This document shows positions 27,507-36,794 of a DNA stretch of 64,000 nt, one piece after another; positions within the stretch are counted from its first letter, which is position 1, and each line of letters opens with the position of its first letter. This DNA comes from Paenibacillus albiflavus (GTDB taxonomy: Bacteria > Bacillota > Bacilli > Paenibacillales > NBRC-103111). The stretch covers positions 124,001-188,000 of the forward strand of contig NZ_SKFG01000010.1 in NCBI RefSeq assembly GCF_004344915.1, given 5' to 3'. The notes under the pieces are model-generated. The model had not been told where the DNA came from, did not search any database, and was given only the letters and a program-made list of their open reading frames with translations. Made by a program: the position numbers and the translations under genes.

Positions 27507-28211
27507 TCAGGCAATTCCCAAATACTTCTGGCGGGATTCCTGATCGTCTTTAAGCTCTTGCATTTGACCGTGATGCACAATACGACCTTCATCCATAATA
27601 TAAAAGCGGTTGCCAATCATACTTGCCATGAAGAAATTCTGCTCCACTAGCAGCACCGTAGTCTTTGATTTCATTTGCTCGATCGCCTGCATGACCTTCT
27701 CTACCATAATAGGGGCAAGTCCTTTGCTCGGTTCATCGATCAGCAGCAATTCATTATCATTTACGTATGCTCTGGCAATAGCCAGCATTTGCTTTTGACC
27801 ACCGCTAAGCAGTCCGCTTTTACGATACCAGAACGTCTTAAGATCAGGAAAAAGCTCGAGTACCCACTCTTGTCTTCCCATAGCTTCAGAATCGTTCTTT
27901 CGAATCGCCAGCTTCATATTCTCGCCAACCGTCAGATCGAAGAATACACCCTGATCCTCTGGCACATAGCCAATTCCCTTACGTGAGATCAGATGTGTAG
28001 GCGTTTGATCGATCCGTTCGTCTTTGAACAGGATTTGACCTTTGGAAGCAGGATTAAGTCCCATGATGGAACGCAAGGTTGTCGTTTTACCAGCGCCATT
28101 CCTGCCAAATAAAACCGTGATATCCCCCTCCGTAACCTCAAAAGAAACGCCCTGCAAAATGTGATACTGCTCAATAAAGGTTTCAATGGCATCCACTTTA
28201 AGAAGCGTCAT
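27507..28211 (-). CDS. livF: ABC transporter ATPase LivF
   Basis: A 234-residue ATPase. Walker A GRNGAGKTTTLRSIMGL is near residue 36, the signature LLSGGQKQMLAIARAY near 136, Walker B LLLIDEPSKGLAP near 156 and the switch His lies past 185 (LLVEQNFF gives Q-N in place of T-H-x, usual for LivF). GGAGG before ATG28211 fixes the start, giving a 14-bp overlap with livG. It energises LivHM with LivG. Confidence 0.94.
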   Translation of the reverse strand: MTLLKVDAIETFIEQYHILQGVSFEVTEGDITVLFGRNGAGKTTTLRSIMGLNPASKGQILFKDERIDQTPTHLISRKGIGYVPEDQGVFFDLTVGENMKLAIRKNDSEAMGRQEWVLELFPDLKTFWYRKSGLLSGGQKQMLAIARAYVNDNELLLIDEPSKGLAPIMVEKVMQAIEQMKSKTTVLLVEQNFFMASMIGNRFYIMDEGRIVHHGQMQELKDDQESRQKYLGIA

Positions 28212-28962
28212 CGTATATTCCTCCCAGATAAGCGGATTGCACAAGCTCATTCTGCATAATTTCATGCGGAGTTCCATCGGCTAGAAGGCGGCCGTTGAAG
28301 AGTACCGTCAAGCTGTCGGACAAGTCCAACACCATTTCCATCTTGTGCTCGATCAGTAGAATCGTACGATCACGTTTATCCTTGATTCCCCTTATCACTT
28401 CTAGAATTGCAGGCACTTCTTCAATTGAAATGCCAGCTGTCGGTTCATCAAGCAGCAATAGTTCTGTTTTCAAAGCGAGCAGCATCGCAATCTCCAGCTT
28501 GCGCTTCTCGCCATGTGCAAGATTCTTCGCTATCGCATCTGCTTTGTTCGACAGAAATACCCGTTCTAATAATTCAAATGCTTCTTCTTCGAGCTGCTTA
28601 TACTTGGAAGCACGAGCGAACATACTGAATCTGACACCTGCTGCTGATTGCGCAGCTAATCGAACATTCTCTAATACCGTCAAGCTTGGGAACACATTCG
28701 TAATTTGAAAAGAGCGACCCATGCCAAGCCTCGTTCTAGCAGGAGGGGGCAGATGTGTAATATCTGCCCCATTAAATAATACCTGACCCTTCGTTGGCTT
28801 TAATTGTCCACTTAACAAGTTGAAGAACGTCGTTTTACCAGCGCCATTGGGACCGATGATCGATTTAAAATGCTGCTTCGGAACCTGCAAGCTAACCTCA
28901 TTTACTGCCGTATGACCGCCAAAGGCTATCGTCAGATCGCTTGTTTCCAGGATCGGTTGCAT
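28198..28962 (-). CDS. livG: ABC transporter ATPase LivG
   Basis: A 254-residue ATPase with Walker A GPNGAGKTTFFNLLSG, the LivG-specific ITHLPPPARTRLGMGRSFQI, signature LAHGEKRKLEIAMLLA and Walker B LLLLDEPTAG. The signature LAHGE rather than LSGGE is normal for LivG. ATG28962 is preferred; a GTG four codons upstream has no ribosome binding site. It lies 19 bases after the binding-protein gene. Confidence 0.93.
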   Translation of the reverse strand: MQPILETSDLTIAFGGHTAVNEVSLQVPKQHFKSIIGPNGAGKTTFFNLLSGQLKPTKGQVLFNGADITHLPPPARTRLGMGRSFQITNVFPSLTVLENVRLAAQSAAGVRFSMFARASKYKQLEEEAFELLERVFLSNKADAIAKNLAHGEKRKLEIAMLLALKTELLLLDEPTAGISIEEVPAILEVIRGIKDKRDRTILLIEHKMEMVLDLSDSLTVLFNGRLLADGTPHEIMQNELVQSAYLGGIYDDAS

Positions 28963-28981
28963 GCATACACCCACTTTCGCA

Positions 28982-30262
28982 CTATCTCTTATTTTGAATT
29001 GGAGGGGTTGTTTCTTCCTTCGTAAGTTCTCTCATAAGAACTGGAACAGGATAATCGAAGCCATCGCGCTTTTCCAATTTAATCGCATATAGAGGTTGCA
29101 AGGCTTGATGATCCTCAGGTCTGAATGTCATCGTTCCCTTCGGAGTTTCGAAGGACATTCCTTCCATCGCTGCAATCAATTTCTCAGAATCTACATCACC
29201 ATTCGTTTTCTTGATTGCTTCGATAATGGAGATTGCTGCGGACATTCCACCAGCCGTGAATAGATCCGGCACTTCGCCATTGAAGCGTTTCTTATGCTCA
29301 TCTACGAGCCATTTGTTTACATCAGTCTTCGGCAGTTCATTGTAATACACGGAGAAGCCTTCCATGCCAACCAGATCATTCATTGTCTTAAGTGCTGCAA
29401 TGTCTGGCGCGCCAGTGGAAATCCTGATTCCCTTTTCTTGCACCTTCATATCCTGCAATTGCTTCCATGGTGAGTTCGCACCCGCCCATACAATGAATAA
29501 ATAATCAGGTTTAGCAGCGATAATCTTCTGAATGTTCGCTGTAAAGTCAGTTGCTGCTGCATCTGCATATTGCTCTTCGACAATCTCGGCTCCAAGCTTT
29601 TTGGCAACATCAGCGAATGCCTTGACACCATCGCGTCCGAAAGCGCTATCAGGAGCAAACGTAGCAATCTTCGTTCCTTGCTTCGCAATTGCTGCTGCTC
29701 CTGCTGCTGCATCCTGTGAAGAGTTGCGTGCGGTACGGAACACATATTTATTCCACGCAGCACCTGTAATGCTATCAGCAACGGCTGGTTCAACAACCAT
29801 TACTTTCTTATATTCCAAAGCAAGTGGCAGAACGGCAAGTGTGTCACCCGAGCTGGATGAACCAACAAGGAAATCCACTTTATCTGTATCTAACAGCTTT
29901 GTTGCTTTCTTAATGGCAACGTCTGGCTTCGTTTCTGTATCTTCAATGATGAATTCAATTTTGGCGCCAGCAACTTCTCTCATACCTTGCGTTGCATAAT
30001 CAATTCCTAGCTCAAAACCCTTCGATGTTTGTTTACCATAACTTTCGAGTGCACCTGTAAGAGATGCTAGTACACCGATCTTGATTGTTTTTGCTGGAGC
30101 TGGTGTTGGCGCAGGTGTTACCGCAGCAATTGTTGCTGCTGGAGCTGGCGTGTTTGTCGCAGATCCGCCACTGCTTGAACTTCCACTACTACAAGCCGAT
30201 AACAGCAATGCCATTCCAACCATCATCGCGCTGCTCTTCTTTGCCCACTTCTTCACTGACAT
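28982..30262 (-). CDS. Liv-type ABC transporter substrate-binding lipoprotein
   Basis: A 426-residue lipoprotein with a hydrophobic signal ending in the lipobox LSAC, a Ser/Gly and then Ala/Pro/Thr-rich linker of about 40 residues, and a type I periplasmic-binding fold starting TIKIGVLASLTGALESYGKQ. It resembles LivJ/amide-urea binders. ATG30262 has AGGGGG eight bases upstream; an in-frame GTG at 30283 is not supported. It is the first gene of a ten-gene operon running to the CoA transferase. A direct-repeat site and a TATGAT -10 lie upstream, overlapping the end of the regulator gene. Confidence 0.92.
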   Translation of the reverse strand: MSVKKWAKKSSAMMVGMALLLSACSSGSSSSGGSATNTPAPAATIAAVTPAPTPAPAKTIKIGVLASLTGALESYGKQTSKGFELGIDYATQGMREVAGAKIEFIIEDTETKPDVAIKKATKLLDTDKVDFLVGSSSSGDTLAVLPLALEYKKVMVVEPAVADSITGAAWNKYVFRTARNSSQDAAAGAAAIAKQGTKIATFAPDSAFGRDGVKAFADVAKKLGAEIVEEQYADAAATDFTANIQKIIAAKPDYLFIVWAGANSPWKQLQDMKVQEKGIRISTGAPDIAALKTMNDLVGMEGFSVYYNELPKTDVNKWLVDEHKKRFNGEVPDLFTAGGMSAAISIIEAIKKTNGDVDSEKLIAAMEGMSFETPKGTMTFRPEDHQALQPLYAIKLEKRDGFDYPVPVLMRELTKEETTPPIQNKR

Positions 30263-30296
30263 TGATCTAATTCCCCCTAACACTGTAATAGTTCAC

Positions 30297-30302
30297 ATCA
30301 TA
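30297..30302 (-). promoter_or_regulatory. Predicted -10 element of the Liv/acyl-CoA operon
   Basis: TATGAT on the minus strand, nine bases after the direct-repeat site at 30312-30329. No good -35 hexamer is present where the repeats lie, as expected for an activator-dependent promoter. Predicted leader length is about 28 bases. Confidence 0.5.
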
Positions 30303-30311
30303 TCGGGGGAC

Positions 30312-30329
30312 AGTTACAAATGAGTTACA
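30312..30329 (-). promoter_or_regulatory. Direct-repeat operator candidate, site 1
   Basis: On the minus strand the heptamer TGTAACT occurs twice with a 4-base spacer (CATT), an 11-base period. The site covers the last codons and stop of the regulator gene itself and precedes the binding-protein gene. A second copy lies before the thiolase gene with 17 of 18 bases identical. SARP/BTAD activators are known to bind 7-bp repeats at 11-bp period close to the -10, matching this geometry. Confidence 0.7.
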
Positions 30330-33300
30330 TCGGATTGCATCATTTGTTTGTAGAGTTCAGTCGTCGCTTTCATCGGCTCAATCCCAAGCTCCGCCGTAAT
30401 CGTCCTACAGCATCTTTGATACCACTTAATCGCTTGATTCCGATTGCCAAGCTCATAATGACATTGTATTAATAAACGATAGGCTTCTTCCCAGCATGGG
30501 TCTTTCTCCAGCATTCGCTCACACCAGTGAATAGCTGTGTCATACGTTTTACTAGCGACACAAAGCTTGGCTATCCGTTCGCCCCCACGAAGGAATAACA
30601 CTTGCAATCGTTCTCTTTCTTCAATACACCAATCATCAAATCGCCGATCAGGCAAAAAATCCCCTGTATACAGCGACAATCCTTTGTCCAAATACCGTAG
30701 TGCCCGTTCCGCATTTTGCTCCTCAAGCCCCGCCTTAATCAAGCTTTCAAAATCAACAAGATCTAGCTCAAGCCCCGCTGCCAGATTAATGCCATAGGAT
30801 GAACCATGCCTCTGAATGAAGAACGGGTTGCTTCTTGCAAGACGCGCAGGTTCAAGTGCTGTATGAAGTGCATTGAGTGCCACTTTAAAATCACGATTAG
30901 CCACCTTGTCATCCGAACTATCAAATAATAAGCCTATGATTTCATCCTTAGGAACTAAACGACGGCGGTTGATGAGCAGCAGTTGGAACATCTCCTTTGC
31001 TTTATCCCGCTGCCAGTCCTTCCCGCCTAGCTCCTTGTCGCCAAGCCAAACTTTAAATTGCCCCAATGTTTGAATTCGCAGCGTGTAGCCGGGGTGGTAA
31101 GTCATATGTTCCAGCCCCAACTTTGATAATAAATAAGACACATAATGTGGCTGGATTTCCAAGCGCTGCGCCTCAATTAATAGAGGAAGAAGCTGCCTTG
31201 TATCGACTGGCCCCACTAAAGTGCGATGATTTAGTAGAAAATCATATTCACCTGCTTGCATCATCCGCAGAAACCGATCCATAAAGCCCAGGAACAAAGC
31301 TTCCTGCTGCTGGCGATAAGCGATTATGGCTTGCCAAAGGAGAGATACTGTAACGCCATAGCTGTCCCCACATTGCATGAATCTGTTATGACATTCCATA
31401 AAAATACTGCTAGCTTCTGCATAGCGATCTGCCGAATAAGTAGTGACTCCCATCGACAGGCGAATGAGCGATGATAACCATTCATCGTTGACCTTTTCCG
31501 TCTCAGCTAGCGCAGCATTCCCATACTGCATGGACAGTTCATGCATCCCTTCACGTCCATATAATAAGCATAGCCCCATCAGTGGCTCTGCCTTCCCTCG
31601 TGGAACATCGAGCTGATCCATAATATCCAGTGCCGTTGTGTAGCAATCGCTAGCGATAGCAAATTCATACTTCGGCATCATCTGGGCTGCATGCCCCATC
31701 CGCATCCAGCCGCAAGCCTCGACAAACGGAGCCTTTTGCCTAATGCCCTGCATCATGCCCGACTCTGCCAATTGCTTGGCTCGTTCAGGGTTCCCTAGCA
31801 TCAATTCAACAAGCGATAATAAGATATCCGTCTCTCTATGAAATCTGGCCAGATACTGATTATTCGTTAAAGCTTCACGTTCGCGCGTGACATCAAGCAG
31901 CTTCTTGGCTTGCATCAATCGCCCCGTTCGCAAATGAAGCCTTGCTTCAAGAAATTCATCCTGAAAATCGCCGTTTAGCTCCTGACATCTCGCATACCAT
32001 TCTTCCGCTTCAGCAGCTCGTCCAGAGTTAATCAAATTCTCTGCCATTAGTCCATATAAGCGCAGCAGATGATTCTGGTCTGCATGCAGGTCCGCTTCAA
32101 GCAGCTCAATCGCTTGTTTCAGCAGTACTTCTGCCTTATCCGGCTGAATGGTATCCAAATAGATTCTCGCCTGTCCTTCCAATGCCAGACTATGAATATA
32201 AACATCATTCGCTCGACTTGCCAGCAATTCAGCCTTGGCATAGCAAGAGAATGATTTATCGAACATGCACCGATAACGATATATTTCGCCTTCATATACC
32301 CATAGCATAAGAAATTGATTGCGCAGGATTTCGGATATCCGCTGCGTTCGCTGCAACAAGCTCTCCAACTGCCCATGGTTGATCATCGTCCTACCGTGTG
32401 ATTGTAATATTTTGGCAACCCCATAATCGTCATTAATAATACCTAAATGGTGTATCGCTTGATCATTCTTGCCCATCCGTTCAAAATAATGCGCAGCCGC
32501 CTGATGCAGCTCGACATGAATCTTAGGCTTGCGTTTGAGCTCACCAAGCAAGAAATCCCTGAAAAGTGCATGATAGCGATATTGCCGATCCCCAATAGGC
32601 AGCAAGAATAAATGATTCGTACTGATGTAATCAAGCAGCTCCTGCGAATTCGTCCTTGCAAAAATAAAATCGCATAATTCCCCAGTCATCTCTTCAAGAA
32701 TGCTCGTTTGAAGCATAAACTGCCTAACGTCGTCCGATTGCTTATGAAATACTTCAAGGGCAAGGAACCGAAATAGTTCATCCATCGTTTCCGTGTTCTC
32801 AGCCAGAACAGAGTCAAGCTCGCCTCCACTTAGAAGTAAGCGCTGCCAAATTAGCTGAATCGCAATTACCCAACCTTCTGTACGCATGTAAATTTGATGT
32901 GCGCCATCTGACGGCAGACTATATTCATAATAATCGGCAAACAATACATCAATTTCTTCCTCTGTTAAAGCAAGATCAGCTTCACCTATCTCCAGCACGT
33001 CATGCTTCAGCTTCATCCCACGCAGCATATCCCACTTCGGGAAGGTACGACTAGATAGGATAAGGTGGCAATGACTTGGCAAATGGCGCAGCAAATGCTG
33101 CATAAAGCTATCAATTTCTGTGGAATGTTCAATCACGTGATAATCGTCAATAATCAGCACAAACTCTTGATCGATATTGGCAATCGCGTTAATCAGCAAC
33201 TCGCATAATGTATAAATTTCCAAATCAAGTGTAAACTTCTCTCCCTGTGCCATTCGGTTTAGAATTTCCTCTCCGAACTTCGGATGCTTCGTCCGTATGG

Positions 33301-33559
33301 CATATATCATGTAAGTTACGTAGGGAACTAAATCATCGTCATGCGAGGAAGGGCTATACCAGCACATCGCATATTGATCAGAACGCAAAAACGCCGATAA
33401 GGCCGTACTTTTCCCATAGCCTGGTCCTGAATGAACAAGCGTTAGCGGATAATCCATAACGCTCTTTAATTTTTTGGTAAGTGCAGCGCGACTAAGCATA
33501 TATTTTTTTAAAGTAGGAGGAGTCAGCTTCGTTGTTAAAATAATACTCTCCTTGTTCAT
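30314..33559 (-). CDS. STAND ATPase transcriptional regulator with BTAD (SARP-like) output domain
   Basis: A 1081-residue regulator. The N-terminal MalT-like NTPase has Walker A SGPGYGKST near residues 44-52 and Walker B FVLIIDDYHVIE near 138. A long helical middle (about 350-820) fits TPR repeats. From about 840 an OmpR-type winged helix (RIQTLGQFKVWLGDKELGGK, then RDKAKEMFQLLLINRRRLVP) is followed by a BTAD domain ending with a typical IKWYQRCCRTITAELGIEPM. Such proteins sense a ligand, assemble with ATP and activate transcription. ATG33559 has GGGAG six bases upstream. It sits between two acyl-CoA operons and is the likely reader of the 18-bp direct-repeat sites. Confidence 0.9.
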   Translation of the reverse strand: MNKESIILTTKLTPPTLKKYMLSRAALTKKLKSVMDYPLTLVHSGPGYGKSTALSAFLRSDQYAMCWYSPSSHDDDLVPYVTYMIYAIRTKHPKFGEEILNRMAQGEKFTLDLEIYTLCELLINAIANIDQEFVLIIDDYHVIEHSTEIDSFMQHLLRHLPSHCHLILSSRTFPKWDMLRGMKLKHDVLEIGEADLALTEEEIDVLFADYYEYSLPSDGAHQIYMRTEGWVIAIQLIWQRLLLSGGELDSVLAENTETMDELFRFLALEVFHKQSDDVRQFMLQTSILEEMTGELCDFIFARTNSQELLDYISTNHLFLLPIGDRQYRYHALFRDFLLGELKRKPKIHVELHQAAAHYFERMGKNDQAIHHLGIINDDYGVAKILQSHGRTMINHGQLESLLQRTQRISEILRNQFLMLWVYEGEIYRYRCMFDKSFSCYAKAELLASRANDVYIHSLALEGQARIYLDTIQPDKAEVLLKQAIELLEADLHADQNHLLRLYGLMAENLINSGRAAEAEEWYARCQELNGDFQDEFLEARLHLRTGRLMQAKKLLDVTREREALTNNQYLARFHRETDILLSLVELMLGNPERAKQLAESGMMQGIRQKAPFVEACGWMRMGHAAQMMPKYEFAIASDCYTTALDIMDQLDVPRGKAEPLMGLCLLYGREGMHELSMQYGNAALAETEKVNDEWLSSLIRLSMGVTTYSADRYAEASSIFMECHNRFMQCGDSYGVTVSLLWQAIIAYRQQQEALFLGFMDRFLRMMQAGEYDFLLNHRTLVGPVDTRQLLPLLIEAQRLEIQPHYVSYLLSKLGLEHMTYHPGYTLRIQTLGQFKVWLGDKELGGKDWQRDKAKEMFQLLLINRRRLVPKDEIIGLLFDSSDDKVANRDFKVALNALHTALEPARLARSNPFFIQRHGSSYGINLAAGLELDLVDFESLIKAGLEEQNAERALRYLDKGLSLYTGDFLPDRRFDDWCIEERERLQVLFLRGGERIAKLCVASKTYDTAIHWCERMLEKDPCWEEAYRLLIQCHYELGNRNQAIKWYQRCCRTITAELGIEPMKATTELYKQMMQSDVTHL

Positions 33560-33638
33560 GTTCATCTCCCTTGACTGATTAATCTAATTTTTCAGATATT
33601 ATTATTCTAACATAACAGATGTGCTTAACTACAAAAAA

Positions 33639-33660
33639 ATACTTGGTCATCACCAAGTAT
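33639..33660 (-). terminator. Terminator overlapping the acyl-CoA ligase stop
   Basis: Stem ATACTTGG/CCAAGTAT with a six-base loop, followed on the minus strand by seven T residues. The ligase stop codon at 33650 lies inside the hairpin. It separates the thiolase-ligase transcript from the regulator gene. Confidence 0.8.
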
Positions 33661-35185
33661 CCATTGTGTTCAGAAATTGCTGTATAATTTTATTTTTATC
33701 CAGCTTGCCTACATCCGTTAGGGGCAATTGACTGACAAATCGGATCGTCTTCGGAATTTTATATTTACCGATGGATTTAGCACAATACGTACGTAATTCA
33801 TCCTCTGTGATGAGATGTCCGTCATGCAGAACGATTGCAGCGGCTACGATCTCCCCCCACTTATCGTGCGGTAAGCCAACAACCGCCACACTGGAAACAG
33901 CAGAATGCCCTGCGATCAAAGTCTCCACTTCTACGGGATACACGTTCTCTCCGCCCGTGATAATCATATCTTTGCATCTACCTACGATATAAAAATCACC
34001 ATCAGCGTCCTTCTTAGCTAAATCCCCCGTTCGAAACCAGCCATGATCGAATGCCTGCGCTGTAATTGCAGGCTCATTCCAATAACGTTCAAACAGATGT
34101 GAACCTGCGAGCAGCAGCTCTCCTACCTCACCAACTGCCAACTCTTCTCCATGAACATTAACGACCTTCGCCTGACTTAGTACCATATGTTTGCCAACAC
34201 AGCCTGGTTTATGAACAGCATCACCTGGTCTGATGAAGAAATTGTTCGGCCCTGATTCAGTTGCGCCATAGCCTTCTTTGAACGCAACGCCTTTGGCTGC
34301 GAATGCTTCATAGATCGGATGCGGGCACGGCGCTCCACCAGATAAAAAGGTATGCATCATTGGAAAGCTCGTTTCCATGAACTCCTTCGTCTGGATAAGC
34401 ATGTGATACATCGTCGGCACCATAAGTGCAATCGTACAGGCCTGATCATTGAGCAAACGAATAACACTCTGTGCATCAAAGCTTCTTGCGATGACAACCG
34501 TACCGCCAGCCATAAGTACGGGAATCGATAAAGCATTCAGCCCTCCCGTATGAAACATAGGCAAATAGGTCGGTGTTATTTCATCCTCCGATAAGTTCCA
34601 GCTAATAATCGTATTCGTCGCATTCCAGAAGATCGACATATGACTGAGCACAACACCCTTCGGTCTGCCCGTCGTTCCGCCTGTATAAATAATGGCTAAT
34701 GGATCATTCGTTTGAAAAAGAGGAGCCGCATGATGAGTACTGCTATCTATATAAGAAACTTCTTCATCAGACATCACATGGCTATATTCCTGTCCGTTTA
34801 TCTCGAATACAGCAATACCCTGTTGAATAGCTTCAATCACAGCCTGATGGCTTGAATCTGGATGAACAACAAGCAGACTCGGCTTACAATCATTCAATAT
34901 ATAGTTCAATTCATTCGTAGCAAGCCTCCAGTTAAGAGGAACAAATATCGCCCCAAGCTGGCCACATGCAAACAGCAATTCCAAATAACAAATATGGTTC
35001 GGAGATAACAATGCGACTCGATCACCATATGCAATTCCTTGATTGCGCAAATAACCGGCAAGCCGCTCAACTCGTTGCCATAGCTGACGATAAGACCAAG
35101 CCTCGCCCGTCTCACCATCAATCACAGCTGTCTTTCCTGCACTTATTCGGCTTCTATGCTTCATCCAATTCTTCACACTATCCAT
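33650..35185 (-). CDS. Acyl-CoA synthetase (AMP-forming)
   Basis: A 511-residue ANL-family ligase that activates a carboxylic acid to acyl-CoA. The P-loop-like IIYTGGTTGRPKGVV is near residue 165, GYGATESGP near 300, the adenylate motif WFRTGDLAKKD near 385 and the hinge IVGRCKDMIITGGENVYPVE near 400. The catalytic Lys is in DVGKLDKNKI close to the C-terminus. Substrate chain length cannot be read out. GGAGG precedes the ATG. It follows the thiolase gene by 34 bases, so both belong to one operon that feeds acyl-CoA into beta-oxidation-type steps. Confidence 0.92.
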   Translation of the reverse strand: MDSVKNWMKHRSRISAGKTAVIDGETGEAWSYRQLWQRVERLAGYLRNQGIAYGDRVALLSPNHICYLELLFACGQLGAIFVPLNWRLATNELNYILNDCKPSLLVVHPDSSHQAVIEAIQQGIAVFEINGQEYSHVMSDEEVSYIDSSTHHAAPLFQTNDPLAIIYTGGTTGRPKGVVLSHMSIFWNATNTIISWNLSEDEITPTYLPMFHTGGLNALSIPVLMAGGTVVIARSFDAQSVIRLLNDQACTIALMVPTMYHMLIQTKEFMETSFPMMHTFLSGGAPCPHPIYEAFAAKGVAFKEGYGATESGPNNFFIRPGDAVHKPGCVGKHMVLSQAKVVNVHGEELAVGEVGELLLAGSHLFERYWNEPAITAQAFDHGWFRTGDLAKKDADGDFYIVGRCKDMIITGGENVYPVEVETLIAGHSAVSSVAVVGLPHDKWGEIVAAAIVLHDGHLITEDELRTYCAKSIGKYKIPKTIRFVSQLPLTDVGKLDKNKIIQQFLNTMDTW

Positions 35186-35219
35186 CTTCGCTATCCTCCA
35201 TCAGCTCTTCCATTCTCAT

Positions 35220-36404
35220 CTAATCGATCTGCTCGATGATCATCGCAACGCCTAGCCCGCCTCCAATACAGAGAGCAGCAAGTCCTGCTTCAACTGATCT
35301 TCGCTTCATCTCATGGATCAATGTGACGAGAATGCGCGCTCCACTAGCTCCTATCGGATGCCCTAGCGCTATGGCTCCACCATTCACATTTATAATGGAA
35401 GGATCAATACCGAGCTCTCGCGTAACAGCAATGGCCTGTGCAGCAAAAGCTTCATTCAGTTCTGCAAGACCGATATCTTGAATAGACATGCCTGCCAATT
35501 TCAGCGCTTGCTGAGTCGCAGGAATTGGGCCTAGCCCCATCAGCTTGGGATCTACACCTGCTGAAGCATAGGACCTTATACGCGCTAATGGTGTTAAACC
35601 AAGCTCATTTGCTTTATCTCTTGAACATATCACGAGTGCTGCTGCCCCATCATTTATACCAGAGGCATTGCCAGCTGTTACGGTTCCATCCTTCTTGAAA
35701 GCAGGCTTTAACTTCGCAAGTGCTTCCATCGTTACCCCGCTTCGCGGATACTCATCCGTATCGATTCGCGTGATCAGCCCTTTGCGATTCGTAAATTCGA
35801 CAGGCACGATCTCTTCATGGAACCGATTCGAGGACATTGCAGCTTCTGCCTTATGCTGACTATGCATTGCAAATTCATCCTGCTCCACGCGAGAAATTCC
35901 GTATTGTTCCGCAATATTTTCTGCCGTGATCCCCATGGGGATTTGATTGATCGCACATGTTAATCCATCGTGCATCATGCTATCTACGAGCTGCGCATCG
36001 CCCATCCGAAATCCGCTACGCGATTTGCCCAGCAGATGTGGAGCAAGCGTCATATTCTCCATGCCACCAGTGACGATGATCTCTGCATCCCCTGACTTAA
36101 TGCTTTGCGCGCCGAGCATAACCGACTTCAAGCCTGAACCGCATACTTTATTAATCGTAGTTGCACTCGCAACATACGGAATGCCTGCTTGTAACTGTGC
36201 CTGCCGAGCTGGGTTCTGACCAACGCCCGCCTGCAGCACATTGCCCATTATGACTTCATCCACTTGATCGGGCTGAATCAAAGCTCGCTGTAACGCTTCC
36301 TTAATCGCCAGCGTACCTAATTGAACAGCTGTAACTTCACTATAACTCCCCATAAAAGCGCCGATTGGCGTACGTACAGCACTTGCGATAACGACTTCTC
36401 TCAC
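35220..36404 (-). CDS. Acetyl-CoA C-acetyltransferase (thiolase)
   Basis: A 394-residue thiolase. The nucleophile Cys lies in [14 protein letters not shown] near residue 88, the His in [18 protein letters not shown] near 350 and the second Cys in [10 protein letters not shown] near 380; the triad is complete and the length is normal. It either cleaves 3-ketoacyl-CoA or condenses two acetyl-CoA. The start is GTG at 36404 with GGTGGG six bases upstream. It leads the thiolase-ligase operon and has a direct-repeat activator site upstream. Confidence 0.94.
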   Translation of the reverse strand: MREVVIASAVRTPIGAFMGSYSEVTAVQLGTLAIKEALQRALIQPDQVDEVIMGNVLQAGVGQNPARQAQLQAGIPYVASATTINKVCGSGLKSVMLGAQSIKSGDAEIIVTGGMENMTLAPHLLGKSRSGFRMGDAQLVDSMMHDGLTCAINQIPMGITAENIAEQYGISRVEQDEFAMHSQHKAEAAMSSNRFHEEIVPVEFTNRKGLITRIDTDEYPRSGVTMEALAKLKPAFKKDGTVTAGNASGINDGAAALVICSRDKANELGLTPLARIRSYASAGVDPKLMGLGPIPATQQALKLAGMSIQDIGLAELNEAFAAQAIAVTRELGIDPSIINVNGGAIALGHPIGASGARILVTLIHEMKRRSVEAGLAALCIGGGLGVAMIIEQID

Positions 36405-36457
36405 TGTTGTCCCACCTTACATTTGGATACTCGAATACTGTCAGTTAACAATAGGAG

Positions 36458-36475
36458 AGTTACAAATCAGTTACA
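36458..36475 (-). promoter_or_regulatory. Direct-repeat operator candidate, site 2
   Basis: Minus strand TGTAACT-GATT-TGTAACT, 54 bases before the thiolase start codon. It differs from site 1 by one base in the spacer. At the same nine-base distance lies TTAACT (36443-36448), a weak -10 with three of six matches, and the predicted leader is about 32 bases, again like site 1. Confidence 0.68.
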
Positions 36476-36707
36476 CACAAAAACAAAGGCGAAGTTCATC
36501 CTAATCTGGATACTCCGCCTAAAGATTTATTAACTCGATAAATTTAGCTCATGACACTCAACTTCTTTATATGCAATCAGCACATCATATTCCTGTTTCC
36601 CTCATTTTCACCATTACTTCCTCAACCCTGCCATCCATATTTGTCCCATTAAACTTCGGAAGCTACAGTTCACTTCGATTGTTCCGTGTACATCATAAAA
36701 CCAAAAA

Positions 36708-36733
36708 GGCCATGGACTGAGACGTCCATGGCC
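36708..36733 (-). terminator. Terminator of the pentose operon
   Basis: A perfect 10-bp stem GGCCATGGAC/GTCCATGGCC with a 6-base loop, followed on the minus strand by TTTTTGG. It lies about 60 bases after the araD stop and ends the nine-gene operon. Confidence 0.88.
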
Positions 36734-36794
36734 GATATGAATTTAATCGTCTTCGCGAAATAAAGCCCCGGCGAAAGTCGGGACTCTTCGTTTG

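Larger units (their letters stand above)
36405..36794. other. Intergenic region between thiolase and pentose operons
   Basis: This 390-bp stretch holds the thiolase promoter and operator near its left end and the pentose-operon terminator at 36708-36733. A short imperfect stem (GGCG...ATCC with GGAT...CGCC, about 36490-36521) lies between them. No coding potential or RNA gene was seen. Confidence 0.6.

Noticed and set aside
33247-33459. Plus-strand frames inside the large regulator gene
   Set aside because: They are shadows of the long minus-strand gene and lack ribosome binding sites.
36490-36521. Second terminator upstream of the thiolase promoter
   Set aside because: The stem is imperfect, with several unpaired bases and no good T tract in either direction.
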